Origin: an archaeon SCG-AAA382B04
GTDB taxonomy: Archaea > Halobacteriota > Methanonatronarchaeia > Methanonatronarchaeales > Methanonatronarchaeaceae
NCBI GenBank assembly: GCA_003034855.1
Contig: PZKD01000100.1
Coordinates: 151,538-215,537, forward strand
Direction of reading: 5' to 3'
Length of the DNA: 64,000 nucleotides
Numbering within the stretch: the stretch's first letter is position 1; each line of letters opens with the position of its first letter. A program made the translations under genes and the position numbers. The notes under the pieces are model-generated. The model did no database searches. It saw nothing but the letters and a program-made list of their open reading frames with translations, and was not told the DNA's origin. This document shows positions 28,800 to 37,611 of this stretch, in pieces.

Positions 28800-29348
28800 T
28801 TATTCTACCTCACTGGAATTCTTATTTCGGTCAAAAAAATCCTCTAAGGTAGATTTGTCGAATTTATTTGTCAAATTTTCACGCACTTCACTTGGTTTTA
28901 CTGCATCAATCCCAAAATACTCTGAAAAACTATTTGTTGTGTATAAAAGCTTTGTTCTACCTTGTGGTTCACTATCAACCAATGATTTTTCTTCTAATTC
29001 ACTTATATGGCTATAAGACTTATTTCCTCTTACATTAACTACCTCTGATTGCCTAACTGGTTGCCTAAACGCTATTAAAGAAAGTGTCCTCAAAACTGGT
29101 TCCGAGATATCTTTAGGAGCTAGTTTGCGTACTTCTTCTGAATATTCAGTTTTTACCTGCATAACGTATTTTTTTCCAATTTTCTTAATTTCTAATGCAG
29201 TATTTCTCTTCTGATATTTTTTTCTAAGTTTTTTAACTAATTCTTCTACTCTATTTTTTTTTAATCCAGTAACTTTTGAAATTTCATTTTTATTTAGAGG
29301 GGAGCCTGCGGTAAAAAGTGCAGCTTCAACTACTTTTTCATTTTCCAT
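28800..29348 (-). CDS. scpB: Segregation and condensation protein ScpB
   Basis: 182 residues. The kleisin-interacting subunit of the SMC complex, built of two winged-helix domains: [19 protein letters not shown] at the start, and in the second domain [19 protein letters not shown] with [18 protein letters not shown]. Position and order (smc-scpA-scpB) support the call. The gene is separated from scpA by an IS605-end-like hairpin (54 bp), unlike the tight spacing of the other two genes, so coupling to scpA has been lost. The ATG at 29348 has no clear Shine-Dalgarno because of that hairpin. Confidence 0.92.
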   Translation of the reverse strand: MENEKVVEAALFTAGSPLNKNEISKVTGLKKNRVEELVKKLRKKYQKRNTALEIKKIGKKYVMQVKTEYSEEVRKLAPKDISEPVLRTLSLIAFRQPVRQSEVVNVRGNKSYSHISELEEKSLVDSEPQGRTKLLYTTNSFSEYFGIDAVKPSEVRENLTNKFDKSTLEDFFDRNKNSSEVE

Positions 29349-29354
29349 ATATTT

Positions 29355-29400
29355 GACCTCCTCCCCCGCCTAAAGACGGAGGTAGACGGGCTTTAAACAT
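29355..29400 (-). repeat. Solitary IS605-type right end between scpA and scpB, copy R4
   Basis: It starts GACCTCCTCCCCCGCC and continues TAAAGACGGAGGTAGACGGG. On the minus strand it folds as CTCCGTC-TTTA-GGCGGGG and ends GGAGGTC. Almost identical to R5 at 50940. It fills the scpA-scpB spacer, starting 2 bp after the scpA stop and ending 6 bp before the scpB ATG. Confidence 0.65.
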
Positions 29401-29402
29401 TA

Positions 29403-30152
29403 TCAACAGCTAGGTCTAATTTTAATTTCGCCATACATCTCTTCTTGAATCAACAACACCTTCTCTCTATTAGCTAAAAAGAGGATTGAAAGAAATTTGT
29501 CGATTATGTTGGATCTAGTTTTTATTTCTATTAATTCACTAAATTTTATCTCCTTTTTCTTTCGAAATCCCTTCTTAATCTTTTGATAGGTTTCCTCTAC
29601 TTTTTTCTCAATTTCTTCATCATGAGCTAAATTTTTAACTTTTTCTTCATCTTTTTCTTCTTTTTTGGATTTTAATTTTCGTTTTCTTTTTTTGCTTTTT
29701 TCTTGCTCTAAAGCATTTTTTAACTCATCCATCAACTCAATAATAGTTGCTGATCTTTTTGATTTCCTTCGTGCCGGCATCTCCAATTTCGGGGGTTCTT
29801 GTTTTGTGGGATTAAAAACAGCTGGTTCCCACTTATCTTGGGAGGGAGGTTCTTTTTCCTTTTCTTCATCTTCGATAAGGCAGTCGCTTTTTTTTCTCAA
29901 TAAGATAGAAGCACAATAAAGAGTCTTTGCAGTTATAGCTAAGTCTTTTTTTTCTAAAATTTCTACTTTATCTAAAAATTTATCAGCCACATCCACTATA
30001 TCCAGATCCCATGGATCTATCTCGTTTTCTTCAACCAAATTAAGAAGTATCTCAATTGGTTGTTCTTTTTTGATGCTTTCATCTGATTTTTCTATAATCC
30101 TCTTTTTGACTTTTTTTGGAAAGGTTATCTCTTTGATGTCTTTAATTGCCAT
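29403..30152 (-). CDS. scpA: Segregation and condensation protein ScpA (kleisin)
   Basis: 249 residues. The kleisin closes the SMC ring. The N-terminal SMC-neck-binding part contains PIEILLNLVEENEIDPWDLD and VADKFLDKVE, then ILLRKKSDCL. A long charged, low-complexity linker (about 95-190) leads to the C-terminal winged helix (FSELIEIKTRSNIIDKFLS). The ATG overlaps the end of smc by 11 nt. The last residues (IKIRPSC) end right at the inserted hairpin, so the original C-terminus may have been altered by that insertion; this is inference. Confidence 0.93.
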   Translation of the reverse strand: MAIKDIKEITFPKKVKKRIIEKSDESIKKEQPIEILLNLVEENEIDPWDLDIVDVADKFLDKVEILEKKDLAITAKTLYCASILLRKKSDCLIEDEEKEKEPPSQDKWEPAVFNPTKQEPPKLEMPARRKSKRSATIIELMDELKNALEQEKSKKRKRKLKSKKEEKDEEKVKNLAHDEEIEKKVEETYQKIKKGFRKKKEIKFSELIEIKTRSNIIDKFLSILFLANREKVLLIQEEMYGEIKIRPSC

Positions 30153-33100
30153 CTAGATTCACCCCTGTTGCTTTTGAAACTCCTTTGTCCATCGTTATGC
30201 CAATAGTTCTATTAGAAGATTCCAGAGTTGGTTTTCTGAGTGAAACAACTATGAATTGAGCTTTGTCTGATAATTTTTCTATCATCTTTGCTACTCTTTC
30301 TACATTCGCTCCATCTAGAAACATATCGATCTCATCAAAAGCATAGAATGGAGCTGGGTTATATCTTTGAATTGCAAATATAAAGGAAAGTGCTGTCAGG
30401 CTCTTTTCTCCTCCTGACATTGCTTCTAATCTCCTTACATTCTTACCTGCAGGTTTTGCTTTAATTGTCAATCCCCCTTCAAAAGGATCATCTTGACTCT
30501 CTAAAACTAATTCTGCATCTCCTTCAGGAGACAGTTTTGAAAAAACCTCTTTGAAATTTGAATTAATTTCGTCAAATGTATTTAAGAAAATTTCTCTTTT
30601 CTTTTCTTCATAGCTTTCTATTCTTTCTATTATACCTTCTCTCTCATCTTCAAGAATCTCTACTCTTTCAGTTAGATAATTTTTTCTTTCTTCAACTTCT
30701 TCAAACTCTTGTATAGCCCTCATATTAACGGGCTCTAACTCTTTCATTTCTTTTTTAATTGAATTAATAGAAGATTCTATTTTTTCTGGAGAACCAATAT
30801 CTTTTTCAATTTCTTTTTGATCTATGTCTTCAGAAATCTTTTCTATTTTTTGTTGTTTTTCTTTCCTATCTCTGTTTAGGCTCTCTATTTTTTTATCAAT
30901 TTGATTCTTTCTTTCTTCAAGATTTCTTTCCCTGTCTTCTAAGTCATTTAATTCATCTATTAATTCGTCTCTTTTATTTCTAAGTTTTTTAAGTTCTTCA
31001 TCGATTTTTTTATCTCTTTCCTTTTTATTTTCTAACCTATCTTTTAATTTTTTAATTTTAGATTTCTTTTTATCTTTCTTAGAATGCAATTTTTCTTCTT
31101 TATTATCTAATTCATCATTTTCTTGTTCTATTTCGTCGATATCTTCTTTTGTATATTTTATTTCTAAATTTATTTCTTTAATTTTATTCTCTACACTTCT
31201 CTTCCTATCTTTTAATTTATCTATTTCATCCTTTTTATTGTCGAGTTTTTCCATCAACTCTGGTATTTTAGAGTCTTCAATTTTTTGTTCTAATTTTTCT
31301 TTTTTCTCCTTTTTATCCCTTATGTCACTGTCAAGGTCCTTGATTTCCTCTTCAATACTCGCTATCTCTTCTTGTTGATTATTTCTGGTATTTATGGATT
31401 CCTCTTTACGATTATTTGTTTTTTCTAATTTTTTATCGATTTTATTGGTTTTATTTCTTAATTCTTTAATTTTAGATTGCTTAACTTCTTCTTTCCTTTT
31501 TCTTTTGTCTATCTTATCTTTTATTCTTTGGATACTTTCTTCAACATTTTTTATTTCTCTCTTTTTTAGGTCTCTTTTCTTTTTTAGTTTTGAAATTTCT
31601 TCATCTAATTTCTGGATTTTATCTTCTTGGTTAACTTCGAATTTGAATCTGCTTTTTTTCTTTGAACCTCCTGACATTCCTCCTCTTGGATCTATAAGTT
31701 CACCGTCAAGAGTGGCTATCCTCACTCCACCCATCTGTTTTCTAGCTTTATCTAAATCTTTCATTACAACTGTGTCACCAAAAACATACCAAAAAGCTGG
31801 CTTGAATTTTTCATCAAAATTAACGAGGTTTATTGCGTAATCAATAGCCCCTTCTTTTTCTACTAATTTTTTTGCTTTTTCTCTTGGGGACATAGGATTG
31901 ATTTTATTTAGGGGAAGAAAAGTTGCTCTTCCATAATCATTCTGTTTAAGATACTCGATACATCTTTGAGCATCTTCATCTTTATCCACAACTATACATT
32001 GCATTTGTCCTCCTGCAGCTACCTCTAATGCAGTTGAATATTTTTCTTGTACTTTACCTAATTCGGAAATAGTTCCATAAACGCCAGGAATGCCCTTACT
32101 TTTTTTGGCTTTAAGAATTTTTCTTACTGGTCTTGAGTACTTATTTTTCATTTCTTTTGCTGCTTGAACTTTTGTTTCAGCTTTCGCTAGTTCTTGTTGT
32201 TTTTTGTCTAATTTGGACTTAATTGATTCTAGTTTGTTTCTTTTTTGTTCTAATTCATTTTTTAATTCATCAATATTGGCTTCTAAATCTCTTTTTTCCT
32301 CAATTATGTTCGACAAATCTTCTTCTACTGAATTTATTTTTTCTTGATTTTGTTTCTTATTTTCTTCAAGTTCTTTGATTCTTTCTTTAAAATCAGAGAT
32401 TTCTTCTTCTTTTCTTCTTAATGAATCCATTATTCTATCTTTTTCTCTAAGTGATTCGTTTTTTTCATCCTCTAGTTCTTCTAGCTCTTTCTTTAGTTCT
32501 GAAACCCTTTCTTTGATTTCGAATGATTCATTGTCTATTTCAGATATTTCTTGCTCTAGTTGTTCTTTTTGTTTTTTGAGGTTGTTTATTTCGTTTTTTA
32601 GATTCTTTTTCTTTATTTGTTTCTTTTCTTTCTTTTCTTCTAACCTTTCTACTTTGTCTTGAGCGTCTTTTTGTTTTTTATATAGTTTTTTCCTTTTTTG
32701 ATCGATTTCTTTTATTGAATCGTCTACCATTGATATAGACTCTTTTATTGTTGATATATCGCCTTTAATTTCCTCTATTTCTCTTTTTATTTTTATTTGT
32801 TCTTTTTCTCCCTTATCAGAAATCTCTGTGTTAAGTTCATTTAAATTGTCTTCTAATTGGGAAATTTGTTTTTTTACTTTAACCAGTTTTTTTGCTTTTT
32901 TGTCTTTTTGTTTCTCTTTTTTCTCGATAAGTTGATTTATGTCTTCTATTTCTTGCTTTATTTGATCCTTTCTAGCAAGAATAAGTAATTTCTCTTTTTT
33001 CTTTTTTTCCTCTTTTAAATTCTTGTATTCAACTGCTTCGTTCTTTTCTTCCTTTAAATTATCTATTCTGTCCTTAATCTCGGATAATATTATGTTAACT

Positions 33101-33675
33101 CTGTCGATTCTTTCTTTTACTTTGTCTAATTCCTCTTTTGCTTTTTGTTTTTTGTCATCAAATTGTGCTACACCTGCTATTTCATCGATTATTTCTCTCC
33201 GATTTTTGCTGCTCATGTTGATTAAGCCAGTTACATCCCCCTGCATTATTATGTTATATCCATTTTCTGATACACCTGCTTCTGCCAATAGCTCTCTAAT
33301 ATCGTTGAGTTTTACAGAATTACCATTTATGTAATAATAACTATAGTGTCCTTTGTCAGTTTCTTTGACTTTCCTAGTTATCTCCACCTCGTCATCGTCT
33401 ACTGGTAACTCACCATTTTCATTCTCTAATTTCAGCGTAACCTCGGCATAATTTGGATTTTTTCCATTTTCCCCTTCGTAAATTAAATCAGTTAGGTTTT
33501 CGGCTCTCATCTGATTTGTAGAAGTTGTGCCCGTTACAAAACAAAAAGCATCAACTATATTTGATTTACCCGATCCATTTGGGCCTGAGATAGCGTTGAA
33601 GCCATCTGAGAAAGGTATTTTTGTTTTATTTCCGAAGGATTTGAAGTTGTTTAAAACTACCTCCTTGACTCTCAA
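30142..33675 (-). CDS. smc: Chromosome segregation ATPase SMC
   Basis: 1177 residues. The N-terminal ATPase lobe has Walker A AISGPNGSGKSNIVDAF. Two long coiled coils (about 165-500 and 680-1010) flank the hinge (about 510-670; IPGVYGTISELGKVQEKY and GGMSGGSKKK). The C-terminal lobe has the signature LEAMSGGEKSLTALSF and Walker B FYAFDEIDMFLDG. It organises and segregates the chromosome with ScpA and ScpB. The start is a TTG at 33675, 3 nt after the small coiled-coil gene, with GAGGGG as ribosome-binding site inside that gene's end. Confidence 0.97.
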   Translation of the reverse strand: MRVKEVVLNNFKSFGNKTKIPFSDGFNAISGPNGSGKSNIVDAFCFVTGTTSTNQMRAENLTDLIYEGENGKNPNYAEVTLKLENENGELPVDDDEVEITRKVKETDKGHYSYYYINGNSVKLNDIRELLAEAGVSENGYNIIMQGDVTGLINMSSKNRREIIDEIAGVAQFDDKKQKAKEELDKVKERIDRVNIILSEIKDRIDNLKEEKNEAVEYKNLKEEKKKKEKLLILARKDQIKQEIEDINQLIEKKEKQKDKKAKKLVKVKKQISQLEDNLNELNTEISDKGEKEQIKIKREIEEIKGDISTIKESISMVDDSIKEIDQKRKKLYKKQKDAQDKVERLEEKKEKKQIKKKNLKNEINNLKKQKEQLEQEISEIDNESFEIKERVSELKKELEELEDEKNESLREKDRIMDSLRRKEEEISDFKERIKELEENKKQNQEKINSVEEDLSNIIEEKRDLEANIDELKNELEQKRNKLESIKSKLDKKQQELAKAETKVQAAKEMKNKYSRPVRKILKAKKSKGIPGVYGTISELGKVQEKYSTALEVAAGGQMQCIVVDKDEDAQRCIEYLKQNDYGRATFLPLNKINPMSPREKAKKLVEKEGAIDYAINLVNFDEKFKPAFWYVFGDTVVMKDLDKARKQMGGVRIATLDGELIDPRGGMSGGSKKKSRFKFEVNQEDKIQKLDEEISKLKKKRDLKKREIKNVEESIQRIKDKIDKRKRKEEVKQSKIKELRNKTNKIDKKLEKTNNRKEESINTRNNQQEEIASIEEEIKDLDSDIRDKKEKKEKLEQKIEDSKIPELMEKLDNKKDEIDKLKDRKRSVENKIKEINLEIKYTKEDIDEIEQENDELDNKEEKLHSKKDKKKSKIKKLKDRLENKKERDKKIDEELKKLRNKRDELIDELNDLEDRERNLEERKNQIDKKIESLNRDRKEKQQKIEKISEDIDQKEIEKDIGSPEKIESSINSIKKEMKELEPVNMRAIQEFEEVEERKNYLTERVEILEDEREGIIERIESYEEKKREIFLNTFDEINSNFKEVFSKLSPEGDAELVLESQDDPFEGGLTIKAKPAGKNVRRLEAMSGGEKSLTALSFIFAIQRYNPAPFYAFDEIDMFLDGANVERVAKMIEKLSDKAQFIVVSLRKPTLESSNRTIGITMDKGVSKATGVNLDGN

Positions 33676-33678
33676 TTT

Positions 33679-34011
33679 CTACCCCTCTTCTTTGTCTCCT
33701 GCCACAATCATCTCACCATTGGAAACTTCCTTTGACTTTTCTTCTTTTTCTGCAACGATAAACTCCCCTCCACCTTCTCTTTTTTTCTTTTGTTTATTGT
33801 CCGTTTTCTTTTTCTCTGACTTTTTCTCACTTTTTTGAATCCCACTCGTTTGATTCTGTTTTTTGTTTAATTGGCGCTTTAGTTCTGTATTTTGGCTTTC
33901 AAGCTTCCTTATCTGGTTTGATTTTCTCTCTAACCTATCTTCTAAGGTTATTATCTTTTTCTCTAACCTATCAATTACTCTATCAGCTCTAGAATTAGAT
34001 TTATTATCCAT
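33679..34011 (-). CDS. Small coiled-coil protein leading the smc operon, unknown
   Basis: 110 residues. Residues about 8-52 form a coiled coil (RLEKKIITLEDRLERKSN and onward), then a lysine-rich linker, then two copies of a short motif, GGGEFIVAEKEE and SNGEMIVAGDKEE. I do not recognise the family. The start follows GGAGGGG, and the stop lies 3 nt before the smc TTG, so it is translated with smc. The repeated GE-IVA motif could be a docking peptide for a partner; this is inference. Real gene status is supported by spacing and ribosome-binding site. Confidence 0.65.
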   Translation of the reverse strand: MDNKSNSRADRVIDRLEKKIITLEDRLERKSNQIRKLESQNTELKRQLNKKQNQTSGIQKSEKKSEKKKTDNKQKKKREGGGEFIVAEKEEKSKEVSNGEMIVAGDKEEG

Positions 34012-34087
34012 CCTATCCCCTCCATTTTTGAATAGGTGAAGATTAAGCCTTATATCTTTGGGTTAATATTGATGAGCTAAAGTTTCA

Positions 34088-34134
34088 GGGATACAAAAGA
34101 TTTAGGAAGATGTCTTCCTAACCATTAAGATAAA
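34088..34134 (-). repeat. Palindromic module directly before the first methionine synthase gene, copy R6
   Basis: Perfect inverted repeat TTAGGAAGA-TG-TCTTCCTAA at 34102-34121 followed by CCATTAAGATAAA, which runs straight into the ATG at 34135. The same AGGAAG...CCATTAAGATAAA block occurs in R10. It lacks the usual CACCC part. It occupies the 5' leader of the gene where a ribosome-binding site would be. Confidence 0.6.
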
Positions 34135-35091
34135 ATGACTGATGTTAAAACCAATGTATCTGGATTTTTTCCTAGACCTCCTTATCTTAGAGAAAAACTC
34201 AAAAGTATCGGTGGTTTACAAAAAGAAAGTATGAAAGAAGAAACCAAAAAAGAAATAATTGATTATGTCAATAGAGCGAGAAATGAAGTTATTAAATTAC
34301 AAAACAAAGCTAATTTAGATTATTGTAGTGAAGGACAATTATTATGGGACGATTTACTTGCCTATCCTGCTACAAAAATAAATGGATTCAAAATGAATGG
34401 ATTAATTCGATATTACAACACTAATAGGTTTTATAGAACACCTATAATAAAAAACAAATTAAAATTAGATAATGATTTTATAATTGAGGATACAAAAAAA
34501 GCTCAAAATATAAGTAACCTTCCAATAACCACTTTATTGCCTGGGCCCTTCACCTTACTTGATTTGTCAGAGAATAAGTACTATGATAAAAGTTATGATG
34601 CAATAAATGATATCAAAAAAATTTTAATAAACAAAATTACTTCTCTCGAAGATTTAGGAATTGAAACTATACAGATTGATGACCCTAGCATAACTAAAAA
34701 CTTTGATGGAATCAAAAGAGTCCATCGGGACCTTAAAGATAAAACTGATCTCACTCTAATAATCAATACTTATTTTGGAGATGCCACTCCGATTTTCGAT
34801 GAATTAAACGACATTGTTGATGGAATAGGGCTTGATTTGGTGAATTTTGAATCAAATTGGGAGATTCTAAAAAACAAAAAAACTCCTCGAGTATTGAAGT
34901 TAGGCCTTTTCGATTCTAAGAACACTAGGGTTGAAAGAAAAAAAAAGGTTGTTAGAGAGGTAGAAAACATTCTTGAATTCATTGATTCTGAGGAAATAAT
35001 CATCTCTACTAATCTAAATCTAGATTTCTTACCTTGGCCTGTTATGGAGAAAAAAATTGAAACTATAGGTTTAGTAGGGGAGGAATTTTAG
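34135..35091 (+). CDS. MetE-like protein lacking zinc ligands (partner of methionine synthase)
   Basis: 318 residues with a cobalamin-independent methionine synthase (UROD/MetE-like) barrel fold: [16 protein letters not shown] at the start, [14 protein letters not shown], and [11 protein letters not shown] at the position of the catalytic QIDEP motif. The zinc ligands of MetE (His-x-Cys, Glu, Cys) are absent: the region reads IINTYFGDA, and the last Cys is missing. It is therefore probably a non-catalytic or substrate-binding partner of the next gene, like the split MetE pairs known in some archaea. Stop and next GTG share one base (TAGTG). No Shine-Dalgarno is visible. Confidence 0.8.
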   Translation: MTDVKTNVSGFFPRPPYLREKLKSIGGLQKESMKEETKKEIIDYVNRARNEVIKLQNKANLDYCSEGQLLWDDLLAYPATKINGFKMNGLIRYYNTNRFYRTPIIKNKLKLDNDFIIEDTKKAQNISNLPITTLLPGPFTLLDLSENKYYDKSYDAINDIKKILINKITSLEDLGIETIQIDDPSITKNFDGIKRVHRDLKDKTDLTLIINTYFGDATPIFDELNDIVDGIGLDLVNFESNWEILKNKKTPRVLKLGLFDSKNTRVERKKKVVREVENILEFIDSEEIIISTNLNLDFLPWPVMEKKIETIGLVGEEF

Positions 35092-36071
35092 TGATTGATA
35101 CTTTGTTTCCTACTACAGTTATTGGTAGTTACCCTAAGCCTAAATGGCTTAATAGGGTTAGAGAGTTAAATAAAGAAGATAAATTCAGTGATAAAAAACT
35201 AAAAGAAGCTGAAGATGATGCAGCGAAAATTATCATAAACGAACAGGAAAGAGCTGGCTTAGATGTATTTAATGACGGTGAGATGAGAAGAGAAGAAATG
35301 GTTGAGTTCTTTGCAGATAAGATCCCTGGCTATAGATTTTATGGACCAGTCAGGGTTTGGGGAAATAATTATTTCAATAAGCCGAGTGTTGTAGAAGAAC
35401 TTAGAGCTCCTGATCCTATGCTTGTAGATGAATTCGAGTTCAACAGGAAGTTTGCCTCTAAAGATAAGATCATAAAGGTTCCTATAACAGGGCCTTATAC
35501 AATAGCTGAATGGTCTTTTAACGAAGTATATGACACAAAAAAAGAATTAATATTTAGATTAGCGGAGATAATTAACGAAGAAATTAAAAGACTTGAAGAT
35601 GCAGGAGCTCGTTGTATTCAAATTGACGAACCAGCTCTTTCTACAAGGCCAGAAGAAGTTGAATTAGTTGGAAATGCGATTGATGAGACTGTTGAAGGTG
35701 TTAATGTTGACAAAACTATATTACATGCATGTTATGGGAAGTTTTCGGAGATTTATCCTGAAATATTAGATTTTGATGTTGACCAATTTGCCCTTGAATT
35801 TGCAAATAATAACTTCAAATACATTGATGCTCTAAAAGAATATGAATTTACTAAGGAACTGGGACTAGGTTGCGTAGATGTTCATAAAAGCAGTGTTGAG
35901 AGTGTTAAAACAATTAAAGAAAACATTAGAAGAGGCTTAGAAGTTGTAAATCCAGAAAGTCTCTGGATTAACCCTGATTGTGGTCTCAAGTTACTTCCTA
36001 AAAGTTCTTCTTTTAAAAAACTAAAGAATATGGTTAAGGCTGCTCAGGAATTGCGTGAGGAAAATATTTAG
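35091..36071 (+). CDS. Folate-independent methionine synthase, MetE C-terminal (core) type
   Basis: 326 residues equivalent to the catalytic half of MetE. It transfers a methyl group to homocysteine, in archaea from a corrinoid carrier and not from folate. N-terminus [13 protein letters not shown], then [13 protein letters not shown]. The complete zinc site is present: ILHACYGKF (His, Cys), the Glu in FALEFAN and the final Cys in NPDCGLKLL. The GTG start overlaps the stop of the partner gene by one base. The product feeds SAM synthetase. Which methyl donor is used cannot be read from sequence. Confidence 0.92.
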   Translation: MIDTLFPTTVIGSYPKPKWLNRVRELNKEDKFSDKKLKEAEDDAAKIIINEQERAGLDVFNDGEMRREEMVEFFADKIPGYRFYGPVRVWGNNYFNKPSVVEELRAPDPMLVDEFEFNRKFASKDKIIKVPITGPYTIAEWSFNEVYDTKKELIFRLAEIINEEIKRLEDAGARCIQIDEPALSTRPEEVELVGNAIDETVEGVNVDKTILHACYGKFSEIYPEILDFDVDQFALEFANNNFKYIDALKEYEFTKELGLGCVDVHKSSVESVKTIKENIRRGLEVVNPESLWINPDCGLKLLPKSSSFKKLKNMVKAAQELREENI

Positions 36072-36072
36072 T

Positions 36073-37041
36073 TTAAAAAGCTAAAAAGTTGAGTAAAAAA
36101 ATAGTTAGTATTACTGTGGCCACACTAAGTATTAAATTATAAAAAGCTATTTTTGTTCCTAAATCACTCCCAAAGTAAGCTATTTTATTGGGTAAAGAAC
36201 TCTTTAAGAAATGGGTAGACAAGGATAAGACACTACCAATCAACAATGCAGTTATTGCTTCAATCGGGGAAACTATCTCTTTAGTTAACAACTCTCCTGC
36301 CAAAACAAATGAACTAGACACATCAGCAAACCTGGCTATTATTATAGTGGATGCTTCTCCTGGTATCCCAATCACTCCTGTAACAGGACTTACTAATTGT
36401 CCAATTGGTTCAAATAGATTGTTTGATATTGCTACTGCCACCAAGAAATATATCACTATTAATCTAGGCAATATTTTTTTAAAGGTAGGTATTGAACTGT
36501 TAAATCCATCTTTTAGTTTTTTAGAAAAACTTTTAGTTCTCTCTAATTCTCTTTTATTATTTATATCAGTCTCTCTTGGCTCTAAATATAAGTAACCAAT
36601 AAAAACCCCTACTAAAGTGCTTATAAATGATATAAATAACCTAACTGTTATGTATATAAGTCCTGTTTTGAGGCCTAATATTGGAACCACGAAAGGAAGG
36701 TAATATGTTGGGATGGTTCTTATGTAAAAGAAAAAAGTGTTGGTGAAGGTGGTTATTATTGTCTCTTTTTCTGTTAAAATCCCTTTTTCATAGAAATTTG
36801 CTAACATACTATACGAAGCAGCGGGACTTGCTAGCATTGAGGTTATTGATGCTCCAGCTTCATTTGGAAGATTTGCTAGCTTTATGATTGGATAAGAGGC
36901 TATCGATAGCTTTTGTATTAATCCAAGTTCAGAAAAAAAATTACCCAGATATACCCCTATGACTACAATCGGTAATATATTCGTTAATAAAAAATACACC
37001 CTCTCCAGAACTTCAGGATTAATAATTAACGAAACATCCAT
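36073..37041 (-). CDS. Nucleoside-recognition (Gate) domain membrane protein
   Basis: About 322 residues from the ATG at 37041, which has a TGGAG site; the GTG at 37062 is less likely. Nine to ten helices carry two Gate-type repeats: NLPNEAGASITSMLASPAA and, inverted in the second half, GIPGEASTIIIARFAD with LSLSTHFLKSSLP. Gate domains form the helical core of SpmA/SpmB, concentrative nucleoside carriers and part of the FeoB iron transporter. The gene is divergent from nikR, 87 bp away, which suggests a link with nickel or another metal; that is inference, and a nucleoside-type substrate is also possible. Confidence 0.75.
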   Translation of the reverse strand: MDVSLIINPEVLERVYFLLTNILPIVVIGVYLGNFFSELGLIQKLSIASYPIIKLANLPNEAGASITSMLASPAASYSMLANFYEKGILTEKETIITTFTNTFFFYIRTIPTYYLPFVVPILGLKTGLIYITVRLFISFISTLVGVFIGYLYLEPRETDINNKRELERTKSFSKKLKDGFNSSIPTFKKILPRLIVIYFLVAVAISNNLFEPIGQLVSPVTGVIGIPGEASTIIIARFADVSSSFVLAGELLTKEIVSPIEAITALLIGSVLSLSTHFLKSSLPNKIAYFGSDLGTKIAFYNLILSVATVILTIFLLNFLAF

Positions 37042-37044
37042 ATT

Positions 37045-37115
37045 ATACTCCAGTACCACCAATTTTTCTTGAAGACTTTTTATTTTTGAGATTTAATTAG
37101 TATATAATGGAGTAT
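37045..37115. promoter_or_regulatory. Divergent regulatory region between the Gate-domain gene and nikR, with inverted ATACTCC/GGAGTAT
   Basis: ATACTCC (37045-37051) and GGAGTAT (37109-37115) are exact inverted repeats 57 bp apart, each near the start of one of the two divergent genes; both also serve as part of the ribosome-binding sites. TATATAA occurs at 37101-37107. A NikR operator here is possible, but the spacing is longer than known NikR sites. Confidence 0.35.
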
Positions 37116-37128
37116 TTAGGTGGTAAAT

Positions 37129-37542
37129 TTGAAAGAAGCTGAAAGAATCGGTGTGTCTATTGATCCTGATTTACTTGAACGATTTGATGAGAAGATTAAA
37201 GAAAAGATGTATACCAACCGTTCCGAAGCTATTAGAGATTTGATTCGGAACTTTTTAATAGAAAATGATATTGAGAAGAAAGGAGAAGTCATAGGGTCAT
37301 TAACCCTTATCTACAAGCATGAAGTAGAAGGTGTTTCGAAAAAACTTGTAAGATTACAACACAGAGCCAAAAGTGAAGTTATTTCTAGTATGCATATGCA
37401 TCTGGATGAGGATTTATGTATGGAGGTTTTGGCCATCAAGGGTGAAGCTAATGATATCAAGAAAATGTCAGATAAGTTGACTAGTTCTAGAGGGGTTAAG
37501 CATGGAAAATTGTTCTTATCCTCAACAGATAATGTGTTCTGA
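37129..37542 (+). CDS. nikR: Nickel-responsive regulator NikR
   Basis: About 137 residues. An N-terminal ribbon-helix-helix DNA-binding domain ([18 protein letters not shown], then [12 protein letters not shown]) is followed by an ACT-like C-terminal nickel domain ([34 protein letters not shown]). The His and Cys residues of the nickel site (HMHL, C) are kept. The TTG at 37129 lies 5 nt after AGGTGG; the GTG at 37120 falls inside that site. It probably represses nickel uptake or hydrogenase-related genes, and hypB directly follows. Confidence 0.93.
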   Translation: MKEAERIGVSIDPDLLERFDEKIKEKMYTNRSEAIRDLIRNFLIENDIEKKGEVIGSLTLIYKHEVEGVSKKLVRLQHRAKSEVISSMHMHLDEDLCMEVLAIKGEANDIKKMSDKLTSSRGVKHGKLFLSSTDNVF

Positions 37543-37611
37543 CTTTTCGATTAAATTAATTTGATTAAACAAATAATTCTATTTGTCATATCTTATTTGG
37601 ATGTGTCTATC

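Noticed and set aside
32375..32662. Serine-rich open frames antisense to smc (also 31394-31840 and 33023-33334)
   Set aside because: They are complements of the lysine/glutamate-rich coiled coil and have no ribosome-binding sites.
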